NCBI GenBank assembly: GCA_023717525.1
Contig: JAMQPK010000190.1
Location: forward strand, 1-41,811
Reading direction: 5' to 3'
Length of the DNA stretch: 41,811 nucleotides
Source of the DNA: Vicinamibacterales bacterium
GTDB taxonomy: Bacteria; Acidobacteriota; Vicinamibacteria; Vicinamibacterales; JAMQPK01
Notes under the pieces: generated by a model
The model's input: the letters and a program-made list of their open reading frames with translations, nothing else
Databases searched by the model: none
Told to the model about the DNA's origin: nothing
In this document: positions 35,748 to 41,811 of the stretch, one piece after another
Position numbering within the stretch: position 1 is the first letter of the stretch
Layout: each line of letters opens with the position of its first letter
Translations under genes and position numbers: made by a program

Positions 35748-36982
35748 CCCCTTCGCAGACAGGCTTTGGGCTCTGGGCTGTCCTTTGCATGATCTGCGGT
35801 GTGAACTCGCTCGGCTGTGGCAAGAAAGGGCCGCCCCTTCCGCCGATTGTGTACGCGCCATCTCCAGCCGGCGAGTTCACGGCGAAACGTTCGGGCGAAG
35901 ACATCGTGTTGCACTTCAAAGTCCCCACAGCCAACACCAACGGGATCAGCCCTGCGGATCTGGAGCGGCTCGACGTCTACGCGCACACAGGACCGCTGCC
36001 GTCGCCGGCCGATTACCTGAAGTTCGGAACGCTCATCGGCACGCTCGCCGTAAAAGCGCCGCCTGACCCTAAGGAGACTTCGCAGTCAGGGAAGAGGGAA
36101 GAGGGAAAAGGGAAGGGTGGAACCGAGCCCGCGCTTGAACAGGGGATGGCGACGAGCGTGCGCGAGGCGATGACGCCGGCGCTGCTCGAGCCCGGCGCGC
36201 TACCTTATGTGCGGCCGGTCGGGCCGGTCGCGGGCCCGACGCTGCCCGAGGTGGTCGAGACGCCGGGCACCGTGAATCTTCCGCCGCCCGTCATGCGCTA
36301 CTACGTCGTCGTGGGGACGAGCCGCAAGAACAAGAAAGGCGCATTCGCGGGCCCGCTTGGAGTGCCGATGTCGGCGACCGTGCCCGGCGCACCCGACACG
36401 CCTTCGGCGGCCTACACCCAGGACTCGCTCTCTCTTACGTGGAGCCTAACCGAGGGCGGGCCGCGGCGGTTCAATGTGTACGAGGTCAGCGCGACCCCAG
36501 ACGTTGCGCCAGCGGCGCGCGTGGGCGGTCCACCGGTGTTACCTGCAAATGCGGCCGTGCTCGCCGAGCCGTCGTTCACCGACAAAGTTCAATTCGGCAC
36601 GGAGAAGTGCTACGTCGTCCGCAACGTGTTGATGGTGGGAGCCGTGGCGCTCGAAAGTGAACCAAGCGCGCCGGTGTGCGTGACAGCGCGCGACACGTTT
36701 GCGCCGTCGGCGCCGAAGGCCCTGGTTGCCGTATCCGACGACAAGGGTGTGAATTTGATCTGGGAAGCGAACACGGAGCCGGATCTGGGCGGCTATCTGG
36801 TGATGCGCCAGCAAGCCGGCGGCGACTTCGTTCAGCTTACCGCCGAGGCCATCAAGGACACCTCGTACCGGGATGCGGGAGCGGAGTCTGGCGGCTCCTA
36901 CGCATACGCGGTCGTGGCCGTCGATACAGCCATGCCCGCCAACAAGAGCGAGTTGTCCAATCGCGTGGAGGTTGTCCGGTGA
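35744..36982 (+). CDS. Lipoprotein with fibronectin type III-like domains
   Basis: A 412-residue protein starting at GTG 35744. A lipobox at VNSLGC gives lipidated C25, followed by GKKGPPLPP, as in small bacterial lipoproteins. Residues about 100-190 are a Pro/Glu/Ala-rich linker, part of it ([12 protein letters not shown]) encoded by a heptad array. Two FN3-like sandwiches follow (about 205-300, [22 protein letters not shown]; about 310-412, [21 protein letters not shown] and [23 protein letters not shown]). Part of the signal peptide (TGFGLWA) is itself encoded by a heptad array. FN3 domains usually bind proteins or glycans; the partner is unknown. Confidence 0.82.
   Translation: MTPSQTGFGLWAVLCMICGVNSLGCGKKGPPLPPIVYAPSPAGEFTAKRSGEDIVLHFKVPTANTNGISPADLERLDVYAHTGPLPSPADYLKFGTLIGTLAVKAPPDPKETSQSGKREEGKGKGGTEPALEQGMATSVREAMTPALLEPGALPYVRPVGPVAGPTLPEVVETPGTVNLPPPVMRYYVVVGTSRKNKKGAFAGPLGVPMSATVPGAPDTPSAAYTQDSLSLTWSLTEGGPRRFNVYEVSATPDVAPAARVGGPPVLPANAAVLAEPSFTDKVQFGTEKCYVVRNVLMVGAVALESEPSAPVCVTARDTFAPSAPKALVAVSDDKGVNLIWEANTEPDLGGYLVMRQQAGGDFVQLTAEAIKDTSYRDAGAESGGSYAYAVVAVDTAMPANKSELSNRVEVVR
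35760..35780. repeat. Heptad array K at the hslU/lipoprotein junction
   Basis: Units CAGGCTT, TGGGCTC and TGGGCTG, related to arrays B and C. It begins 12 bases after the hslU stop and encodes part of the signal peptide of the lipoprotein. Confidence 0.65.
36089..36116. repeat. Heptad array L inside the lipoprotein gene (GGGAAGA family)
   Basis: Units GGGAAGA, GGGAAGA, GGGAAAA and GGGAAGG. It is preceded by the pairing CCTGAC (36062-36067) and GTCAGG (36085-36090). It is read in frame as a basic Gly/Lys/Glu linker and matches the array in xerC. Confidence 0.85.
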
Positions 36983-37740
36983 GTGTGCAAAAGATCTATC
37001 GGGTCGAACATGAAGGCGCGGCGCGATATGCCCTCGAGTACGAGGGGTCGTATCGTCTGATCGACGGCGATGCGCTGTCCGGCCCGCCGTACAAGACGGC
37101 TGCTGTCGTCGTGCCGAATAGGATTCTGTCGGCGGTCACGCCGTCGAAGGTTGTCGCGATTGGGCTGAACTACAAGGATCACGCGGCGGAGCGCAACAAG
37201 CCGCTGCCCCCAGAGCCGCTGATGTTCATGAAGCCGTCCACGGCGGTGATCGGACCCGGCGACGCGATTCGGCTTCCCCGGGGGGTCGGGCGCGTCGACT
37301 ACGAGGCCGAGATGGCCATTGTCATCGGCAAGCGGGCGCATCGCGTGCCCGCGGCGAGCGCGATGGACTATGTGCTCGGCGTCACGTGCATCAATGATGT
37401 GACGGCGCGCGATCTTCAGACCCGGGACGTCCAATATACAAGGGCGAAGGGGTTCGACACCTTCGCACCGATCGGGCCGTGCATCGCCGTCGGTCTCGAT
37501 CCGTCGGCGCTCGACATCGAAGGGTGGGTGAACGACGAAAGACGTCAGTCCTCGAACACGCGACAGTTGATTTTTAGCGTGCCCGAGATCATCGCGCACA
37601 TTTCGGCCGTCATGACGCTGTTGCCTGGGGACGTCATTGCGACCGGTACGCCGGCCGGTATCGGTTCCCTGACGCCGGGCGACCGTTTCACCGTCAAGAT
37701 CGAAGGCGTTGGCGAGTTGAGCAATCCGGTCGTAGAATAG
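36979..37740 (+). CDS. Fumarylacetoacetate hydrolase family protein
   Basis: A 253-residue enzyme starting at GTG 36979, overlapping the previous stop (GTGA). The FAH fold is shown by VVAIGLNYKDHAAERNKPLP, PLMFMKPSTAVIGPGDAIRLP, the metal-binding VDYEAEMAIVIGK, YVLGVTCINDVTARDLQTRD and PGDVIATGTPAGIGSLTPGD. Family members are magnesium-dependent hydrolases, decarboxylases or isomerases of beta-diketo and hydroxymuconate-type acids in aromatic or sugar catabolism. The short size fits the 2-hydroxyhepta-2,4-diene-1,7-dioate isomerase/acylpyruvase group, but the substrate is not decided. Confidence 0.92.
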   Translation: MSVQKIYRVEHEGAARYALEYEGSYRLIDGDALSGPPYKTAAVVVPNRILSAVTPSKVVAIGLNYKDHAAERNKPLPPEPLMFMKPSTAVIGPGDAIRLPRGVGRVDYEAEMAIVIGKRAHRVPAASAMDYVLGVTCINDVTARDLQTRDVQYTRAKGFDTFAPIGPCIAVGLDPSALDIEGWVNDERRQSSNTRQLIFSVPEIIAHISAVMTLLPGDVIATGTPAGIGSLTPGDRFTVKIEGVGELSNPVVE

Positions 37741-37742
37741 TC

Positions 37743-37770
37743 CACCGTTTACCGTGCACCGTTAGCGTGC
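37743..37770. repeat. Heptad array M (CCGTTNA family)
   Basis: Units CACCGTT, TACCGTG, CACCGTT and AGCGTGC, starting 3 bases after the FAH-family stop. The consensus matches array F at 17110-17150. Confidence 0.8.
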
Positions 37771-37782
37771 GGGAGGTTTGCA

Positions 37783-38436
37783 ATGAAGCTCTTTTTGGAT
37801 ACAGGGAACGTCAAGGAAATCGAGCAGCTCGCGGCCATCGGCATCATCGACGGTGTCACGACCAACCCGTCTCTGATGGCGAAGGAGACCGGCGATTATC
37901 GCAAGACGATGAAGGAGATCTGCCGGATCGTGCAGGGGCCGGTCAGCGCGGAAGTGATCGCCACTGAGTTCGAGGGCATGATTCGCGAGGGGCGCGACCT
38001 CGCCACCATCGACGAGCACATCGTCGTCAAGGTGCCGTTTACCCGCGACGGCGTGCGCGCGTGCAAGACGCTGTCCGGTGAAGGCTTGAAGGTGAACGTC
38101 ACCCTGGTATTTTCCGCCGCGCAGGCGCTGCTGGCCGCGAAGGTCGGCGCGACCTTCGTGAGTCCCTTCGTCGGACGCCTGGACGACGTCGGGCAGGACG
38201 GCATGCAGCTGATCCAGGAAATCGTCGAGATCTACCGCAACTACCCGTTCCACACGGAAGTGCTCGTCGCCAGCACGCGGCATCCGATTCACATCGTGCA
38301 AGCCGCGAAGATGGGCGCCGACATCTGCACCTGCCCCGCGAAGGTCATCGATCAGCTCTTCAAGCATCCGCTGACCGACATCGGCCTGACCAACTTCCTG
38401 AAGGACCACGAGAAAGCGCAAGCCGCTCGAGTCTAA
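37783..38436 (+). CDS. Transaldolase-like protein (fructose-6-phosphate aldolase family)
   Basis: A 217-residue (beta/alpha)8 aldolase. [34 protein letters not shown] is the family N-terminus. The Schiff-base lysine is K83 in [14 protein letters not shown]. Then [33 protein letters not shown] and [23 protein letters not shown]. Length fits the short subfamily of TalC/FSA rather than the 310-residue TalB type. It may work as transaldolase in the pentose phosphate pathway or as fructose-6-phosphate aldolase. A good GGGAGG site (37771-37776) precedes the ATG. Confidence 0.93.
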   Translation: MKLFLDTGNVKEIEQLAAIGIIDGVTTNPSLMAKETGDYRKTMKEICRIVQGPVSAEVIATEFEGMIREGRDLATIDEHIVVKVPFTRDGVRACKTLSGEGLKVNVTLVFSAAQALLAAKVGATFVSPFVGRLDDVGQDGMQLIQEIVEIYRNYPFHTEVLVASTRHPIHIVQAAKMGADICTCPAKVIDQLFKHPLTDIGLTNFLKDHEKAQAARV

Positions 38437-39939
38437 GTGGATCCGCAGGGAGGAGAAGCGCGCATCCAGCGCCAGCGCGCGGCCGGCAAGTTGACCGCGC
38501 GCGAGCGCATCGAACTCCTGTTCGATGCGGAGACCTTCGAAGAGCTCGACACGCTCGTCACACATCGCTGCCTCGACTTCGGGATGGCCGACAAGGTCGT
38601 CCCGGGCGACGGCGTCATCGCCGGCCACGGCCGCGTGGAAGGACGCCTTGTCTACGCGTTCGCCCAGGACTTCACCGTATTCGGCGGTTCTCTCTCGGAA
38701 ACCAATGCCGCGAAGATCGTCAAGGTGATGGACCATGCCATGAAGATGGGCGCGCCCATCGTGGGCCTCAACGACTCTGGTGGCGCGCGCATCCAGGAGG
38801 GCGTCGCGTCGCTCGGCGGGTACGCCGACATTTTCCTCCGCAACACGCTCGCATCGGGCGTCGTCCCACAGATTTCGGCGGTCATGGGACCGTGCGCCGG
38901 CGGCGCGGTCTATTCGCCGGCGATCACCGATTTCACCATCATGGTCAGGAACTCGAGCTATATGTTCGTGACCGGACCAGACGTCATCAAGACCGTGACC
39001 CACGAGGAGGTGACGAAGGAAGAGCTCGGTGGCGCGATGACGCACAACGAGCGAAGCGGCGTCGCGCATTTCGCGGTCGACGACGACCGTGCGTGTCTCG
39101 GCCTCATTCGCGATCTGCTGCGGTTCCTCCCGAGCAACAACCTCGATGCGCCCCCGGACGTCGAATCGGAGGATGCAAGCGATCGCGAGGACGAGGCGCT
39201 CGACAGGCTGATTCCCGCGTCGCCAAATCAGCCGTACGACATGCTCGATCTGATTCATGCGATTGCCGACTCGGGCGAGTTCCTCGAGGTCCATCGGCAT
39301 TTTGCGCGCAACATCATCGTAGGGTTCGCGCGGCTCGGCGGGCGCTCGGTCGGGATTGTCGCCAATCAGCCGGCGCACCTTGCGGGCACGCTCGACATCG
39401 ACGCGTCGGTGAAGGGCGCGAGGTTCGTCCGCTTCTGCGATGCCTTCAACATCCCGCTGATTACGTTCGAGGATGTGCCGGGGTTCCTGCCGGGCACCGA
39501 GCAGGAGTGGGGCGGCATCATCACAAACGGCGCCAAGCTGCTGTACGCCTTTGCCGAGGCAACCGTGCCGAAGATAACCGTCATCACCCGCAAGGCATAC
39601 GGCGGCGCCTACTGCGTGATGTCGAGCAAGCATCTGCGGACCGATTTCAACTACGCGTGGCCGACCGCCGAGGTTGCCGTGATGGGCCCCGAGGGCGCCG
39701 TCAGCATCCTCTACAAGAAAGAGCTCGAGGCGGCTGCCGATCCAGCGGCCGAGCGCGCGAAACGCGTGAGCGAGTTCCGGGAGAAGTTTGCGAACCCGCT
39801 CGTCGCGGCCTCGCGCGGGTTCGTGGATGAAGTGATCCGGCCTCGCGAGACACGCCGGAAGCTGATCCTTGCCCTGGCGACGTTGAAAACCAAGCGCGAG
39901 AAGAACCCTCCGAAGAAGCACGGGAACATTCCCCTCTAA
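38437..39939 (+). CDS. Acyl-CoA carboxylase, carboxyltransferase (beta) subunit
   Basis: A 500-residue carboxyltransferase, probably propionyl-CoA or a related acyl-CoA. It starts at GTG 38437, directly after the preceding stop. [22 protein letters not shown] opens the protein. The N half has [19 protein letters not shown] and [16 protein letters not shown], which holds an oxyanion loop. The C half has [55 protein letters not shown]. The unit continues with biotin carboxylase and a carrier protein, so all parts of one carboxylase lie together. Confidence 0.93.
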   Translation: MDPQGGEARIQRQRAAGKLTARERIELLFDAETFEELDTLVTHRCLDFGMADKVVPGDGVIAGHGRVEGRLVYAFAQDFTVFGGSLSETNAAKIVKVMDHAMKMGAPIVGLNDSGGARIQEGVASLGGYADIFLRNTLASGVVPQISAVMGPCAGGAVYSPAITDFTIMVRNSSYMFVTGPDVIKTVTHEEVTKEELGGAMTHNERSGVAHFAVDDDRACLGLIRDLLRFLPSNNLDAPPDVESEDASDREDEALDRLIPASPNQPYDMLDLIHAIADSGEFLEVHRHFARNIIVGFARLGGRSVGIVANQPAHLAGTLDIDASVKGARFVRFCDAFNIPLITFEDVPGFLPGTEQEWGGIITNGAKLLYAFAEATVPKITVITRKAYGGAYCVMSSKHLRTDFNYAWPTAEVAVMGPEGAVSILYKKELEAAADPAAERAKRVSEFREKFANPLVAASRGFVDEVIRPRETRRKLILALATLKTKREKNPPKKHGNIPL

Positions 39940-39940
39940 G

Positions 39941-39949
39941 TGCTAGAAT
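39941..39949 (+). promoter_or_regulatory. Extended -10 upstream of the biotin carboxylase gene
   Basis: TGCTAGAAT, matching TGnTATAAT at all but one of the fixed positions, in the short gap after the carboxyltransferase gene. No -35 is evident. It may give the carboxylase and carrier genes a second transcript. Confidence 0.35.
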
Positions 39950-39980
39950 CATAAACACATGCGCGCGCCTGCCAGGGCGT

Positions 39981-41528
39981 GTGCCTCTGACGTTCAGCTT
40001 GAAAAAAATACTGATCGCCAATCGCGGCGAGATTGCCGTGAGGGTTATCCGGACCTGCCGCGAAATGGGACTCGCGACCGTGGCGGTGTACTCCGAATGC
40101 GATCGAACGGCGCTCCATGTCCGACTCGCCGACCAGGCGTATGCCATCGGTCCGAACCAGGCGTCCGAGAGCTATCTGCGCATCGACAAACTGATCGATG
40201 TTGCGCGGGCGGCCAAAGTGGATGGCGTGCATCCCGGCTACGGATTTCTTGCAGAGAACGCTGAGTTTGCCGACGCCTGCAGCAAGGCTGGTGTGACCTT
40301 CATTGGTCCCACAGCGAAGGCGATGAGGGCGTTGGGCAGCAAGACCCGTGCGCGAGAGATCGCGATGGCTGCCGGTGTACCCGTCGTACCCGGGACCGAT
40401 AAAGCGGTTAGCGCCGCCGCTACTGAGAGCGAATTGATCGCTGCCGCTTCCCAGGTGACATACCCATTGCTCGTGAAGGCGGTCGCCGGTGGTGGTGGAA
40501 AGGGCATGCGGGTCGTTCGCTCGGAACATGAGCTTGCTGCGGCCGTTCGGGCGGCCCGGTCGGAAGCGCGATCGGCATTTGGAGACGATGCGATCTACTT
40601 CGAGCGGCTGGTCGAGCGGCCACGGCACGTCGAAGTCCAGTTGCTGGGAGACGCGCACGGCACGGTGCTGCCGTTTGTCGAACGCGAGTGTTCGATTCAG
40701 CGTCGGCACCAGAAAGTGATCGAGGAAACCCCGTCGACGGCGGTCGACCCCGGCCTGCGCGCGCGGCTGGCACAGGCGGCGACGATGATTGGGCAGGCGG
40801 CTGGATACACGAGCGCCGGCACGGTCGAGTTTCTGCTCGACGGCGACGGGCACTACTACTTTCTGGAAATGAACACGCGACTGCAGGTCGAGCATCCCAT
40901 CACTGAGTCCGTCACGGGCATCGATTTCGTGCGGGCGCAGATTGATATCGCGAATGGCCTGCCGCTCGGCTACGACCCCGAGCGCCTGCTGACGGCGTCC
41001 GGCCACGCGATCGAATGCCGGGTGTACGCCGAGGATCCCGACGAGGGTTTCCTGCCGTCTCCTGGTGTGATTACGCACCTGCGTCCGCCTTCGGGGCCAG
41101 GCATTCGCGATGACGGAAGCGTGGCCGTGGGTGGGGTCGTACCGACCTACTACGATTCGCTGGTGTCGAAGGTGATTGCCTGGAGCCCAGACCGGCCGGG
41201 AGCCATTGCACGACTGATTCGCGCATTATCCGAGTACGACCTCCGTGGCATCAAGACCACGATCGGGTTCTGTCGAGAGCTGTTGAGCTCACCCGCGTTT
41301 GCCGCCGGTGACTTTGATACGACGACCATCGACCGTTTGCTGGAAGGCCGCCGGAACGGGAATGGTGAAACGCCGCCCGACGCCGAGCTCGAGGAACTCG
41401 CTGCGATCGCGGCAGCGTTTGCCGCGCAGGATCGACTTGCGATTGGCGGTGAACCGAAGAAGCCGGGTATCGTGGCGCAGTCCGCGAGCCTGTGGGAGCA
41501 GCGCGCGCGCCTGGAGAGTTTGCGGTGA
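39981..41528 (+). CDS. accC: Acyl-CoA carboxylase biotin carboxylase subunit
   Basis: A 515-residue ATP-grasp enzyme that carboxylates biotin on the carrier protein. The N-domain has KKILIANRGEIAVRVIRTCREMG and HPGYGFLAENAEFADACSKAG. The ATP-binding glycine loop is KAVAGGGGKGMRVV; ERECSIQRRHQKVIEETPS and FLEMNTRLQVEHPITESVTGIDFV are catalytic segments. The C-domain ends with a tail that replaces the fused biotinyl domain seen in longer alpha subunits, so carrier function is on the next gene. Start GTG 39981 is assumed; TTG 39999 is the nearest alternative. It overlaps the next gene by 4 bases (GTGA). Confidence 0.93.
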   Translation: MPLTFSLKKILIANRGEIAVRVIRTCREMGLATVAVYSECDRTALHVRLADQAYAIGPNQASESYLRIDKLIDVARAAKVDGVHPGYGFLAENAEFADACSKAGVTFIGPTAKAMRALGSKTRAREIAMAAGVPVVPGTDKAVSAAATESELIAAASQVTYPLLVKAVAGGGGKGMRVVRSEHELAAAVRAARSEARSAFGDDAIYFERLVERPRHVEVQLLGDAHGTVLPFVERECSIQRRHQKVIEETPSTAVDPGLRARLAQAATMIGQAAGYTSAGTVEFLLDGDGHYYFLEMNTRLQVEHPITESVTGIDFVRAQIDIANGLPLGYDPERLLTASGHAIECRVYAEDPDEGFLPSPGVITHLRPPSGPGIRDDGSVAVGGVVPTYYDSLVSKVIAWSPDRPGAIARLIRALSEYDLRGIKTTIGFCRELLSSPAFAAGDFDTTTIDRLLEGRRNGNGETPPDAELEELAAIAAAFAAQDRLAIGGEPKKPGIVAQSASLWEQRARLESLR

Positions 41529-41811
41529 GCATCGACCTGAATGTGAACGGCAAGCCGTGGAAAGTGGCCATCGACGCCGGCAGCCGGACGGGCCGATACA
41601 CGGTAACGGTGAAAGGTACGCGGCGCGAGATGGACGTCGCCTGGATCGATGCAGATACCATCTCTCTCGTCGATACTCGCACCGGCGTTGCGCATGAGAT
41701 CGGGTTGACAGCGCGCGTGGGATCCGTCGATGTGTTGGTGCGAGGCCGGACGTTCGTTGCACTGGTGGAGAAAAGGGGTCGGGTGCCTTTTTACGAAAAT
41801 CGTAAAAAGGC
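41525..41811 (+). CDS. Biotin carboxyl carrier protein, N-terminal part
   Basis: The gene starts at GTG 41525 and runs off the right edge after about 95 residues. What is visible (VSIDLNVNGKPWKVAIDAG, GRYTVTVKGTRREMDVAWIDADTISLVD, EIGLTARVGSVDVLVRGRTFVALVEKRG) is the beta-rich N-terminal domain that precedes the biotinyl domain in acyl-CoA carboxylase carrier subunits. The biotin motif MKM lies beyond the edge. The residues after VEKRG are encoded by a perfect palindrome, so the linker before the biotinyl domain appears to carry an inserted repeat. Confidence 0.75.
   Translation, partial: MSIDLNVNGKPWKVAIDAGSRTGRYTVTVKGTRREMDVAWIDADTISLVDTRTGVAHEIGLTARVGSVDVLVRGRTFVALVEKRGRVPFYENRKK
41785..41811. 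repeat. Perfect hairpin inside the biotin carrier gene (cut by the edge)
   Basis: Arms GCCTTTTTACGA (41785-41796) and TCGTAAAAAGGC (41800-41811) around a 3-base loop. The upstream GGGGTCGGGT suggests that the palindrome continues past the edge. It is AT-rich in the middle of GC-rich coding sequence and reads in frame as VPFYENRKK. Confidence 0.85.

Noticed and set aside
37762-39921. A 719-codon minus-strand open frame opposite the transaldolase-like and carboxyltransferase genes
   Set aside because: Same cause: high GC third positions in two highly conserved plus-strand genes. The product is Arg/His/Asp-rich without a domain.

Overview
The window is a GC-rich, densely coded bacterial chromosome segment. 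About 46 genes lie on both strands with short gaps; no rRNA, tRNA, CRISPR array, transposase or phage gene was found. An Oar-type outer-membrane receptor with a carboxypeptidase-regulatory N-terminus, a quinoprotein-dehydrogenase tail, several secreted or lipoprotein families of unknown function and the housekeeping gene orders (rplU-rpmA-obg-nadD-rsfS, dprA-topA-trmFO-xerC-hslVU genes nearby) suggest an Acidobacteriota member, perhaps Vicinamibacteria. This placement is inference from gene content, not from a marker phylogeny.

Layout. 1-8.5 kb: catabolic and envelope genes (end of a PQQ dehydrogenase, secreted double cupin, a dihydrodipicolinate-synthase-like enzyme with its MFS transporter, two secreted proteins, a TonB-type receptor, a small secreted protein). 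8.5-11 kb (minus strand): a tightly overlapped four-gene unit: ECF sigma factor, STAS protein, unknown 90-residue protein, radical SAM/SPASM protein. 11-19 kb: lysA, tmk, a vapBC toxin-antitoxin pair, comF, rsfS, nadD, obg, rpmA, rplU, a lipoprotein and a TPR protein. 18.4-24.1 kb (plus): dprA, topA, trmFO, xerC. 24.1-29.5 kb (minus): excisionase-HTH/receiver protein, ABC-F ATPase, PAS histidine kinase, NtrC-type regulator. 29.6-32.4 kb: second ECF sigma factor with a zinc-finger anti-sigma factor and two exported proteins. 32.4-37.7 kb: amino-acid permease, hslVU, FN3 lipoprotein, FAH-family hydrolase. 37.8 kb to the end: transaldolase-like aldolase, then acyl-CoA carboxylase carboxyltransferase, biotin carboxylase and the start of the biotin carrier protein.

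The strongest unexplained signal is not a gene. At least 13 short arrays of imperfect 7-base units are scattered through the window. They fall into a few recurring families (GGAAAGT-like, GGCTTCG-like, CCGTTNA-like, GGGAAGA-like, plus GTCGATC and GGGCTGA). Ten lie on, or within about 15 bases of, a stop codon. Others lie inside trmFO, xerC and a lipoprotein gene, where they are read as extra amino acids in loops or linkers. One pair of arrays forms a hairpin of about 110 bases between rpmA and obg; another pair flanks a small gene in inverted orientation. A 9-base array with a hairpin sits in the ABC-F linker, and a perfect hairpin sits in the biotin-carrier linker at the window end. Together they look like a short-repeat invasion tolerated at gene ends and protein linkers, resembling in form the heptameric STRR repeats known from cyanobacteria.

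A second recurrent feature is a group of genes whose -10-like hexamer lies only 6-9 bases before the start codon with no Shine-Dalgarno sequence, which suggests leaderless transcription.
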